Positions 44,286-51,925 of a stretch of 51,925 nucleotides of DNA are shown here, piece after piece. Made by a program: the position numbers and the translations under genes. The notes beneath the pieces are model-generated. The model ran no database searches. It saw nothing but the letters and a program-made list of their open reading frames with translations, and had not been told where the DNA came from. The DNA is from an uncultured Pelagibacteraceae bacterium. GTDB taxonomy: Bacteria > Pseudomonadota > Alphaproteobacteria > Pelagibacterales > Pelagibacteraceae. The DNA is taken from positions 1 to 51,925 of the forward strand of contig CACFMO010000009.1 in the NCBI GenBank assembly GCA_902567495.1, written 5' to 3'. Within the stretch, counting starts at the first letter, position 1. Every line of letters starts with the position of its first letter.

Positions 44286-45598
44286 TGCTTTTATCAAAAT
44301 TATTTATACCTATTACTAAAGATGTACCAGCAGAGGCAAAAATAAAATCTCATCAACTAATGCTTAGAACCGGCATGATAAGACAAGCTTCAGCAGGTAT
44401 TTACTCTTGGTTACCTCTAGGATTTAAAGTAATGAAAAAAATTGAAAAAATTGTTCGTGAAGAGCAAAACATTATAGGTGCGCAAGAGATGTTAATGCCA
44501 ACAGTGCAATCTGCTGATATATGGAAGGAAAGCGGGAGATATGACGATTATGGCGAAGAAATGCTTAGAATATCTGATAGGCAAAAAAGGGAAATGCTTT
44601 ATGGACCTACAAATGAGGAGCAAATAACCGAAATATTTAGAACAAGTGTTAAATCATACAAATTATTGCCGCAAATTTTATATCACATACAGTGGAAATT
44701 TAGAGATGAACTACGACCAAGATTTGGCGTTATGAGATGTAGAGAGTTTTATATGAAAGACGCTTATTCATTCGATCTTAGCGAAGATGATGCAGTTTTA
44801 TCATACAATAAAATGTTTTTTGCTTATCTTAAAACTTTTGAAAGATTAGGACTTAAGTCGATTCCAATGAAAGCAGACACAGGACCAATAGGCGGTGACT
44901 TATCACATGAATTTATAATTTTGGCAGAAACAGGTGAAAGTAAAATTTATACAGATAAAAGAATCTTTGATATACCGATTAATAATTATAAAAACGAAAA
45001 TAATTCACTAAACCAAATGAGAAACGATTTTTCAAAATTCTACTCTGTAACCGATGAAAAGTTTGATTCTAATGATTTTAATAAAAAAGTGAAAAAAAAT
45101 GATCAACTTCAAACTAAAGGAATAGAGGTAGGACACATCTTTTATTTTGGAGATAAATATTCCAAACCCATGAATTGTTCAGTGGACGGTAAGGATGGAA
45201 AAAAAATTTTTGTTAAAATGGGTTCATATGGCATTGGTGTTTCCAGATTAGTAGCTGCCATAATAGAAGCAAAATTTAATAATGATAAAATGAAATGGCC
45301 AAAAGCCGTTTCCCCATTTGATGTTGTAATTATACCAGCAATAAATAAAAATGATAATTCTAATATAGAAAAATCTAGAAAAATTTATAGTTTACTTAAA
45401 GAAAAGGGGATTGATGTATTACTTGACGATGTTGAGGAGAATATTTCAAACAAATTTAAAAAACATGACCTTTTAGGTATACCTTATCAAATTGTTGTTG
45501 GATCAAAATCAACAAAAGATCAATTTGAATTTAAAGAAGTAGGTAAGGATCCACAGGTATTAGAAATTAATAAAATTATTAACATATTAAAAAAATAA
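44285..45598 (+). CDS. proS: Prolyl-tRNA synthetase, short form without editing insert
   Basis: This class II synthetase charges tRNA-Pro. It has 437 residues, matching the alphaproteobacterial short type that lacks the roughly 180-residue INS editing domain found between motifs 2 and 3 in E. coli. Motif 1 lies around LRTGMIRQASAGIYSWLPLG, motif 2 around KFRDELRPRFGVMRCREFYMKDAYSF, and motif 3 in MGSYGIGVSRLVAAIIE. A C-terminal anticodon-binding domain follows (PFDVVIIPAINK). Mischarged Ala-tRNA-Pro would need a separate editing protein. It precedes lolC by one base. Confidence 0.96.
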   Translation: MLLSKLFIPITKDVPAEAKIKSHQLMLRTGMIRQASAGIYSWLPLGFKVMKKIEKIVREEQNIIGAQEMLMPTVQSADIWKESGRYDDYGEEMLRISDRQKREMLYGPTNEEQITEIFRTSVKSYKLLPQILYHIQWKFRDELRPRFGVMRCREFYMKDAYSFDLSEDDAVLSYNKMFFAYLKTFERLGLKSIPMKADTGPIGGDLSHEFIILAETGESKIYTDKRIFDIPINNYKNENNSLNQMRNDFSKFYSVTDEKFDSNDFNKKVKKNDQLQTKGIEVGHIFYFGDKYSKPMNCSVDGKDGKKIFVKMGSYGIGVSRLVAAIIEAKFNNDKMKWPKAVSPFDVVIIPAINKNDNSNIEKSRKIYSLLKEKGIDVLLDDVEENISNKFKKHDLLGIPYQIVVGSKSTKDQFEFKEVGKDPQVLEINKIINILKK

Positions 45599-45599
45599 A

Positions 45600-46832
45600 T
45601 TGTTTACCACAGCTGAAAAATTAATAACCACAAGAAATCTTAAACCAAAAAAAAAAGAAGGTTTTTTAAAAGTAATTTCAATTTTCTCATTTCTTGGCAT
45701 TAAGTTGGGCGTTGCAACTTTAATCATTGTTATGTCCGTTATGAATGGATTTAGGGCAGAACTTACTGAAAAAATTTTGGGTTTTAATCCTCATATTACA
45801 ATAAAACCATATAGCAACAGTATCACTGAAAATTTTTATTCTGATATAAAAAATAAGTATAATAAAGCGAAAGTAATTAAATCTTTAAATGGTGAAGGCG
45901 TAATAATTACAAGTAACACAGCCAAAGGTGTTTTAGTTAGAGGAATAAACAAAAACCAAATTAAAGAATTAGATTTGTTTCAAAAAAATATAATTGACGG
46001 AGAAATTTCGAATTTTAATAATGGTAAAATAATAATAGGCAAACATCTTGCTATAGAACTTGGAGTTGTTGTCGGAGATAAAATAAACTTAATGTCCTCT
46101 ACTTCATCACCGTCACTTTTTGGCATGGTACCAAAACAATCTAGTTATAAAATTATTTCAGTGTTTAGTAGTGGATTATATGAATATGATAAAAATGTTG
46201 TATTTTTAAATTTGAATGACTCTTTATCTTTTTTTGAAAAAACAAATGATGATATAAATCTAGATATATTTCTTAAAGATCCTTTAAATGCCGATATATA
46301 CAAAAATGAAATACAAGAAATAAACCCAGGTTTATTTGTAAATTCTTGGTCTGATCAAAATAAATCTTTTTTATCAGCTTTAAAAGTTGAAAGAAATGTT
46401 ATGTTTTTGATATTAACTTTAATTATAATTGTAGCAGCATTTAATATAATTTCTGGATTAACAATTTTAATTAAAAATAAAACTAAAGAGATAGCAATTT
46501 TAAAAGCATTAGGTTTATCAAAAAAATCCATTATAAAATCATTTTTTTTAACAGGATTCATTATTGGTTTAACAGCAACAATTGCTGGAGTCATATTAGG
46601 GGTAACATTTTCAATTTATATTGAGGAGATACGACAGTTTTTATCCTCAGTATTCAATCTACAAATTTTTCCCGAAGATGTTTATTTTTTAGACGAGATG
46701 CCAAGTGAAATAAACGCAAGATCTATTTTGTCAATATCAATATTTTCGATCATAATTACATCTTTAGCGTCAATATTTCCATCTTTTGCAGTGGCTAAAG
46801 TTGAACCAATAAAAGCATTAAAGTATGAATAA
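45600..46832 (+). CDS. lolC: Lipoprotein-releasing ABC permease LolC/E
   Basis: This inner-membrane permease of the Lol system frees lipoproteins for transfer to the outer membrane. The 410-residue protein has one N-terminal helix (ISIFSFLGIKLGVATLIIVMSVMNGF), a MacB-like periplasmic domain, and three C-terminal helices (MFLILTLIIIVAAFNIISGL onward), with the coupling motif TKEIAILKALGLSKKSI. The start codon is TTG at 45600. Alignment with the family N-terminus, where about 25 residues precede the first helix, supports it, and I see no in-frame ATG. It overlaps lolD by eight bases. A single permease gene suggests a LolF-like homodimer. Confidence 0.92.
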   Translation: MFTTAEKLITTRNLKPKKKEGFLKVISIFSFLGIKLGVATLIIVMSVMNGFRAELTEKILGFNPHITIKPYSNSITENFYSDIKNKYNKAKVIKSLNGEGVIITSNTAKGVLVRGINKNQIKELDLFQKNIIDGEISNFNNGKIIIGKHLAIELGVVVGDKINLMSSTSSPSLFGMVPKQSSYKIISVFSSGLYEYDKNVVFLNLNDSLSFFEKTNDDINLDIFLKDPLNADIYKNEIQEINPGLFVNSWSDQNKSFLSALKVERNVMFLILTLIIIVAAFNIISGLTILIKNKTKEIAILKALGLSKKSIIKSFFLTGFIIGLTATIAGVILGVTFSIYIEEIRQFLSSVFNLQIFPEDVYFLDEMPSEINARSILSISIFSIIITSLASIFPSFAVAKVEPIKALKYE

Positions 46833-47511
46833 AAATAGTATTAAGGTTGAGAAATTATCAAAAAATTTTGTAAACAATAAAGTAGTAGTAAAGGTTTTAA
46901 ACAATCTTAATCTTAATCTTGAAACAGGAAAGATTATAGCACTTGTAGGTCCATCTGGCTCGGGAAAATCGACTTTGCTTCATTTGCTTGCCTTATTAGA
47001 TAAACCCACTGATGGAAAAATTACTATATTAGGTGAGCCAACACAAAATATAACCGAAAATAAAAGAAATCAATTAATTAGAAATCACATATCAATAATT
47101 TTCCAAAACAATAATTTACTTTTGGATTTTACTGCTGTCGAAAATGTTGCTATGCCTTTAATAATAAGAAATAAAAATTACAACAGTTCAATTAAAGAGG
47201 CAGAAAGTTACTTAAAAAAAGTTAATCTAGGTCATAGACTTAACCATTTTCCATCTGATTTGTCAGGCGGAGAACAACAAAGAGTTGCAATAGCAAGGTC
47301 GTTAATTTCAGATACAAAAATTATTCTAGCAGACGAACCAACTGGTAATCTTGACAATAAAAATTCTTCTGAAGTTTTATCTTATTTTTTAAAATTAAAA
47401 CAAAAAAATAAAATTGTTTTAATTGCAACCCATAATAGAGAAATTGCAAAAAAAGCTGATTATACTTTAAGCATAAGGGATGGTATTATAAAAACATCAA
47501 ATGGAAAATGA
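46825..47511 (+). CDS. lolD: Lipoprotein-releasing ABC ATPase LolD
   Basis: LolD powers lipoprotein release together with the permease just upstream. The 228-residue ATPase has Walker A GPSGSGKST, the Q-loop FQNNNLL, the signature LSGGEQQR, Walker B IILADEPTGNLD and the switch histidine in IATHNRE. It belongs to the MacB/LolD/FtsE group of ABC ATPases by its ALLDKPTDG segment. It overlaps lolC by eight and dnaE by eleven bases, so all three are probably coupled. Confidence 0.95.
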   Translation: MNKNSIKVEKLSKNFVNNKVVVKVLNNLNLNLETGKIIALVGPSGSGKSTLLHLLALLDKPTDGKITILGEPTQNITENKRNQLIRNHISIIFQNNNLLLDFTAVENVAMPLIIRNKNYNSSIKEAESYLKKVNLGHRLNHFPSDLSGGEQQRVAIARSLISDTKIILADEPTGNLDNKNSSEVLSYFLKLKQKNKIVLIATHNREIAKKADYTLSIRDGIIKTSNGK

Positions 47512-50500
47512 AAAAAGAAAATTCACACATTTTAAAATACATACTCAATATTCAATTTGCGAAGGCGCAATTAAAATCACGGATTTAGGAAAATATTGCA
47601 AGGAGAACAAAACACAAGCTATTGGTTTAAGCGATAGTTTTAATTTGTGTGGTGCTCTTGAGTTTTCAGAAGAAATTAGTAAGTCAGGCACCCAACCAAT
47701 CATTGGTACTCAAATAAACTTTATTTTTAATAAAGTTATGGGCAAAATTCCTATTTTTGCTCAAACTAAAAAAGGTTTTAGTAATTTAACAAAATTATCC
47801 TCAAAAAGTTATCTTGACGTAAACGAAACATTACCACCGCATTGTAATTTAGATGAACTTTTTTTACACTCAGAAGATATAATTGTAACTAGCGGTGGAT
47901 TAGATTCATTGTTAAACAATCTAATTAAAAAAAATATCACAAAAGAAGTAGAGAAGTTTATTTCCAAAATGGTGGAAACATTTAATGATAGATTTTATTT
48001 TGAAATTCAAAGACATAATGATCCTGGAGAAAAATATTTAGAGAATAATCTTCTTAGTCTCTCAAAAAAATTTAAAGTCCCGTTAATAGCATCACAAGAA
48101 ATTTTTTATATGAGCAAAGATATGTTCGAGGCTCATGACGCTTTACTATGCATAGGTCAAAAAACCTATATAGACGAAAAAAATAGAAAAAAATTTAGTG
48201 ATCAACATTTCATGAAAAATTCAGATGAATTGGAAAATCTTTACAAGGATATCCCAGAAGCTATTGAAAATAATTATAATTTTCCATTCAGATTTTCTTA
48301 TAAGTTAAAAAAATTACAACCAAATTTACCCTCTATAAAAATTTCGAGTAATCTAAGTGAAAATGATGAACTTCTATCACTGTCAAAGATTGGACTAAAA
48401 AACAGGCTTGAAAACTTCATTTTAAAGAAAAAAAATACTTATGATAAAGCGCGGATTGAAAAAATCTATTATGAAAGATTAAACCATGAAATTCAAATTA
48501 TAAATAAAATGAACTACTCAGGATATTTCTTAATTGTTTCTGATTACATAAAATGGGCAAAAAAAAATAATATTCCTGTTGGTCCCGGCAGAGGATCTGG
48601 GGCCGGTTCGCTAGTAGCGTATTCTTTAGACATTACCGATTTAGACCCAATTGAATTTGGACTTATTTTTGAAAGATTTTTAAATCCAGATAGAATATCT
48701 ATGCCAGATTTTGATATAGATTTTTGTGAAGAAAAAAGAGACTTAGTTTTTAAATATTTAAAATCTAAATATAAAGGTGGAGTTGCACACATAATTACAT
48801 TTGGAAAACTTAAGGCCAGGATGGCATTAAGAGATATTGGAAGAGTTTTAGGTTTACCATATGGACACGTGGATAAATTATGCAAGATGATACCTTTTGA
48901 TCCCTCTAGACCCTTAACATTAAAAGAGTCAATCGCAAGAGAGCCAAGAATTGTTGAGGAGGAAAAAAGAAACCCAAAAGTTAAAAAATTAATTGAGTTA
49001 TCATTAAAATTAGAGGGATTAAATAGAAATTTAGCAACACATGCAGCCGGTGTAGTAATTGCAGATGAAAAATTATCAGAAAAAGTTCCGCTTTATAGGG
49101 ACAGTAGCTCAAATTTATTATTACCTTCAACTCAATTTGATATGCACTCATCGGAAAATTCTGGATTAGTCAAATTTGATATTTTGGGACTTAATACACT
49201 TACAGTTATTAATAAAACTATTGAAATTTTAAGAAGTAAAAATATTGAAATAGATATTTCAAAAATACCTCTTAATGACTCAGAAATATATAAAATGTTA
49301 TCAAGTGGTGAAACAACAGGTTTGTTTCAGCTTGAAAGTTCTGGTGTTAGATCATCTTTAAAACAAATGAAACCAAATCAATTTGAGGATATTGTTGCAC
49401 TTGTTGCACTTTACAGACCTGGCCCAATGAACAACATTCCAATTTACAATGATTGTAAGAATGGAATAAAAAAACCAGATTACATACACAAAAGTTTAGA
49501 AAATATTCTTAAACCAACCTATGGAATAATAATTTATCAAGAACAAGTAATGCAAATCGCCCAAACTCTTGCGGGATTTACAGCAGGTGAAGCTGATATT
49601 TTAAGAAAAGCGATGGGAAAAAAGAAGAGAAAGGAATTAGAAAAACAGGAGGAAAAGTTTATAAATGGTGCAATTAATAATAATATTAGTAAAGATATAG
49701 CATCTTTTATTTTCAAAAAAATAATGCCTTTTGCTGAATACGGTTTTAATAAGAGCCATGCAGCTGCTTATGCTTTAATCGCTTACCAAACTGCTTACTT
49801 AAAGTATTATTATAAGGAGGATTTTATTGCTGCAACAATGTCTACAGAATTATCAAATACTGACAAGTTGAGAGAATTTGTAGAGGAATTGAAAAGACTT
49901 AAAATTGAGATTATTAGGCCAAACATAAATTTATGTTTTGCAGATTTTAAATCTGAAAAAAATAAAATTTATTATGCATTATCAGGCATTAAAAGTGTTG
50001 GAAGAGAAGCCGTTAATAATCTTGTAAAAGAGAGAGAAAAAAATGGAAAATTTAAATCACTTAATGATTTTATCAAAAGATCAAACCCAAAAGATATTAA
50101 TAAACTTCAATTAGAAGGTTTAACAAAAGCAGGAGCTTTTGATGATTTAGAAAGCAATAGAAGCACCTTGTTAAATTCAATACCAAATATAATCCAATTA
50201 AATAAAAGCATGTGGGATGAAAAACAAAGTAAACAAAACAACCTTTTCGAAGATAATATTAGCGTAAATAATTTACTTTTTAATACACAAAAAACTAAAA
50301 AATGGACTAACAATGAAATGCTTATGAATGAGTTTCAATCAATTGGATTTTATATGTCAGATCATCCCTTGAGTGCTTATAGAGATTATTTTGAAAAAAT
50401 GAATGTGACTAGTTTCAACAAATTTGTTGATGAAAAAGAAAGCTCAGCACTCGTAGCAGGAACAATAATGTCTATTCAAGAGAAAAAAAGTTCTAAAGGA

Positions 50501-50920
50501 ACACCTTTTGCAATAGTTAAATTCAGTGATTTAAAAAGTGAGTTTGAGTTATTTTTGTTTTCTGATCTCTTAGTATCTAATAGAGAAAATCTTAAAACTG
50601 CTAATTCATTTATTTTAACACTACAAAAAGATAATGCTGGTGCTGACTCTTTTTCAAGGCGTATAAATATTAAAAAACTAGTAAGCCTTAATGATTTTAC
50701 AAATAAAAAATATGATAAAGTAACGATTGAAATTAAAAATCAATCTAAATTAGATGAACTTCAAAAATTACTTAGAGAAGACGGAGATACGAAAATTCAG
50801 ATCAAAATCAAAGAAACCTCAAAAATTTACACGTTTGAACTAAAAAAATTAAGAAAGTTCAATGTTGGTACTTTTAATCACATCAAAGACAAAGAATATA
50901 TTGAAAAAATAAGTTTTTAA
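47501..50920 (+). CDS. dnaE: DNA polymerase III alpha subunit
   Basis: DnaE is the replicative polymerase of the chromosome. The 1139 residues hold an N-terminal PHP domain (FKIHTQYSICEGAIKI), the C-family polymerase palm with GPGRGSGAGSLVAY and the catalytic acidic residues in MPDFDIDFCEEKRD, LVKFDILGLNTL, and the fingers region GEADILRKAMGKKKR and AEYGFNKSHAAAYA. A helix-hairpin-helix region follows (IKSVGREAVNNL), then an OB fold near 970-1050. The size fits DnaE1. The PHP histidines are partly replaced (HTQYS instead of HSHYS), as in inactive PHP domains of organisms that use DnaQ for proofreading. It overlaps lolD by 11 bases. Confidence 0.97.
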   Translation: MENEKRKFTHFKIHTQYSICEGAIKITDLGKYCKENKTQAIGLSDSFNLCGALEFSEEISKSGTQPIIGTQINFIFNKVMGKIPIFAQTKKGFSNLTKLSSKSYLDVNETLPPHCNLDELFLHSEDIIVTSGGLDSLLNNLIKKNITKEVEKFISKMVETFNDRFYFEIQRHNDPGEKYLENNLLSLSKKFKVPLIASQEIFYMSKDMFEAHDALLCIGQKTYIDEKNRKKFSDQHFMKNSDELENLYKDIPEAIENNYNFPFRFSYKLKKLQPNLPSIKISSNLSENDELLSLSKIGLKNRLENFILKKKNTYDKARIEKIYYERLNHEIQIINKMNYSGYFLIVSDYIKWAKKNNIPVGPGRGSGAGSLVAYSLDITDLDPIEFGLIFERFLNPDRISMPDFDIDFCEEKRDLVFKYLKSKYKGGVAHIITFGKLKARMALRDIGRVLGLPYGHVDKLCKMIPFDPSRPLTLKESIAREPRIVEEEKRNPKVKKLIELSLKLEGLNRNLATHAAGVVIADEKLSEKVPLYRDSSSNLLLPSTQFDMHSSENSGLVKFDILGLNTLTVINKTIEILRSKNIEIDISKIPLNDSEIYKMLSSGETTGLFQLESSGVRSSLKQMKPNQFEDIVALVALYRPGPMNNIPIYNDCKNGIKKPDYIHKSLENILKPTYGIIIYQEQVMQIAQTLAGFTAGEADILRKAMGKKKRKELEKQEEKFINGAINNNISKDIASFIFKKIMPFAEYGFNKSHAAAYALIAYQTAYLKYYYKEDFIAATMSTELSNTDKLREFVEELKRLKIEIIRPNINLCFADFKSEKNKIYYALSGIKSVGREAVNNLVKEREKNGKFKSLNDFIKRSNPKDINKLQLEGLTKAGAFDDLESNRSTLLNSIPNIIQLNKSMWDEKQSKQNNLFEDNISVNNLLFNTQKTKKWTNNEMLMNEFQSIGFYMSDHPLSAYRDYFEKMNVTSFNKFVDEKESSALVAGTIMSIQEKKSSKGTPFAIVKFSDLKSEFELFLFSDLLVSNRENLKTANSFILTLQKDNAGADSFSRRINIKKLVSLNDFTNKKYDKVTIEIKNQSKLDELQKLLREDGDTKIQIKIKETSKIYTFELKKLRKFNVGTFNHIKDKEYIEKISF

Positions 50921-50924
50921 TCTC

Positions 50925-50953
50925 TTGATTTTCTTAAAAATAAACATTAAAAA
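50925..50953 (+). promoter_or_regulatory. Candidate rpsB promoter
   Basis: TTGATT (50925-50930) and TAAAAA (50948-50953) are 17 bases apart and match four of six consensus bases each. Transcription would begin near 50960, just before the structured leader. The DNA is AT-rich, so chance matches are common. Confidence 0.3.
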
Positions 50954-50965
50954 TTTCGTAATTTC

Positions 50966-51026
50966 GCACACAGCAAAGGGTTAAAGCCCGCCGGTCCGAA
51001 AGGAAAGCTGTGGAGGATTAACCGGA
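50966..51026 (+). ncRNA. Structured leader RNA upstream of rpsB (putative S2 autoregulatory element)
   Basis: This island is clearly richer in G and C than its surroundings and can fold well. P1: cacagc (50969-50974) pairs with gctgtg (51007-51012). P2: ggg (50978-50980) with ccc (50987-50989). P3: tcc-gaaa-gga (50995-51004), a GNRA tetraloop hairpin. A possible pseudoknot joins ggttaa (50979-50984) to ttaacc (51018-51023); an alternative pairs ccggt (50991-50995) with accgg (51021-51025). The only strong Shine-Dalgarno, ggagg (51012-51016), lies between the 3' strands, 15 bases from the ATG. I recall that an rpsB leader motif was described in Pelagibacter and other alphaproteobacteria. Feedback by S2 is known in E. 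coli and inferred here. Confidence 0.75.
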
Positions 51027-51031
51027 AAATT

Positions 51032-51835
51032 ATGAATATACCAGAAGTAACAATTAAACAATTATTAGAAGCCGGTGTTCACTTAGGACACAAAACACTT
51101 AGGTGGAATCCAAAAATGGATAAGTTTATTTTTGGTGAAAAAAATTCAATTCACATTATTGATCTTACAAAAACTGTGAATTTAATAAAAGAAGCCATGC
51201 AAGAGGTGCATAAATGTATATCAAGTGGTGGAAAAATTCTTATCGTTTCAACAAAAAAACAAGCATCGGAAAGTGTTTTAAAACTGGCTAACGAAACAGA
51301 ACAATTTTATGTAAATCATAGATGGCTCGGGGGGATGCTTACAAACTGGAAAACCATACAGAATTCAATTAGAAGATTAAAAAAATTAGAAAAAGATTTA
51401 TCCCAAGATGATGATATTGGATTTACAAAAAAAGAAATTTTAAAACTTACTACTGAAAAGGATAAATTAAAAAGATCATTAGGTGGAATTGCGGACATGA
51501 AAGTAGTTCCTAATATGCTTTTTATTATTGATACAAATATCGAGTCTATAGCAGTTAAAGAGGCTGTAAAATTAAATATTCCAATAGTAGCGATTTTAGA
51601 TTCTAACTCTGATCCTACTGGTATTAATCATCCAATACCAGGTAACGATGATGCTAGAAGATCAATAAATTTATACTGTGAAATTCTGAAGGATACAATT
51701 GTAGATGCAAAAAAGTATATATCTAAAAAAACCGCTGAGACTAAAATTTTGAAGGATAAAAATGATGTCTCAAATGGCAAATCAACAATCGTAGAAAAAA
51801 AAGTTGAAAACAAAGATTTAAAAAAAAAGAATTAA
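51032..51835 (+). CDS. rpsB: 30S ribosomal protein S2
   Basis: S2 is a late-assembling protein of the small ribosomal subunit that contacts S1. The 267-residue protein has the N-terminal signature TIKQLLEAGVHLGHKTLRWNPKM, then FVNHRWLGGMLTNWKTI-type sequence (here FYVNHRWLGGMLTNWKT) and PIVAILDSNSDPTGINHPIPGNDDARRSI near the C-terminus. A lysine-rich tail of about 45 residues follows. The gene is preceded by the structured leader and followed after 17 bases by tsf, the conserved bacterial pair. Confidence 0.98.
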   Translation: MNIPEVTIKQLLEAGVHLGHKTLRWNPKMDKFIFGEKNSIHIIDLTKTVNLIKEAMQEVHKCISSGGKILIVSTKKQASESVLKLANETEQFYVNHRWLGGMLTNWKTIQNSIRRLKKLEKDLSQDDDIGFTKKEILKLTTEKDKLKRSLGGIADMKVVPNMLFIIDTNIESIAVKEAVKLNIPIVAILDSNSDPTGINHPIPGNDDARRSINLYCEILKDTIVDAKKYISKKTAETKILKDKNDVSNGKSTIVEKKVENKDLKKKN

Positions 51836-51852
51836 TCACAAATTAAATCATA

Positions 51853-51925
51853 ATGTCTGACAAACCGAACTTAGAAAATATTAAAAAGTTGAGAGAGATT
51901 ACTGGCGTAGGTTTCAAAGACTGCA
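51853..51925 (+). CDS. tsf: Elongation factor Ts, N-terminal fragment (continues beyond window)
   Basis: Only the first 24 codons are in the window. They read MSDKPNLENIKKLREITGVG and then FKDC, the EF-Ts start with the TGVGFKDC region that corresponds to the TGAGMMDC of E. coli. EF-Ts recycles EF-Tu by nucleotide exchange. Its position 17 bases after rpsB supports the call, and the two are probably co-transcribed. Confidence 0.93.
   Translation, partial: MSDKPNLENIKKLREITGVGFKDC

Noticed and set aside
48544-48885. Long antisense reading frame inside dnaE
   Set aside because: It lies opposite the most conserved polymerase motifs and has no family resemblance; codon bias of the sense strand explains it.
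1-51925. CRISPR arrays, insertion sequences, prophage genes or riboswitch classes other than the rpsB leader
   Set aside because: I saw no repeat-spacer pattern, transposase, integrase or terminal inverted repeats, and no leader matching a known metabolite riboswitch.

Overview
This window looks like a chromosome segment of a SAR11-type marine alphaproteobacterium (Pelagibacterales, Candidatus Pelagibacter or a close relative). The DNA is very AT-rich and lysine/asparagine codons dominate. Genes are packed with 1-14 base overlaps, and no gene-free stretch exceeds about 300 bases. I saw no insertion sequence, prophage or CRISPR array. The gene order (iscR-suf, tig-clpP-clpX-lon, nuoA-N, lolCD-dnaE, rpsB-tsf) is alphaproteobacterial core. 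The assignment rests on gene content, order and composition, not on a search.

Layout. 1-3850: tail of an AsmA/YhdP-like envelope protein, then tyrS, anmK and an alpha/beta hydrolase on alternating strands. 3906-11158: an IscR-type operator followed by a one-strand iron-sulfur assembly operon (iscR, sufB, a VOC-fold protein, sufE, sufC, sufD, sufS, a sufU-like scaffold, sufT, sufA and a 66-residue protein ending CSCC). 11160-12955, minus strand: glnA and a small exported protein. 13073-15869: NAD(P)HX dehydratase, an EamA transporter and a WecA/MraY-like sugar-phosphate transferase. 15898-21758: tRNA-Leu(UAG) five bases from tig, then clpP, clpX and lon, a protein-quality-control cluster. 21809-24355: one 848-residue protein joining an SDR epimerase, a cupin and a C-methyltransferase, probably for surface sugars. 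24357-27075, minus strand: a zinc-ribbon membrane protein, acetoacetyl-CoA synthetase and a 66-residue protein. 27176-27331: tRNA-Val(UAC) and tRNA-Asp(GUC). 27473-41370: the complete 14-gene complex I operon nuoA-N. 41370-50920: birA, coaX, rnj, proS, lolC, lolD and dnaE, still overlapping. 50966-51925: a structured leader, rpsB and the start of tsf.

How the genes work together. The suf block supplies Fe-S clusters, and the largest user in the window is complex I (NuoB, E, F, G and I carry the cluster cysteines). IscR, with three cysteines and a histidine placed as cluster ligands, probably senses cluster supply and binds the dyad in front of its own gene. The ribosomal S2 leader probably tunes rpsB-tsf translation.

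Most of the window is core metabolism. The points that deserve a second look are the extra genes inside and at the end of the suf operon, the three-part sugar-modifying enzyme, the tRNA-Leu/tig junction, the altered and shortened biotin ligase overlapping coaX, the separation of glnA from any glnB, and the pseudoknot-capable rpsB leader. I did not find a wholly new multi-gene system.
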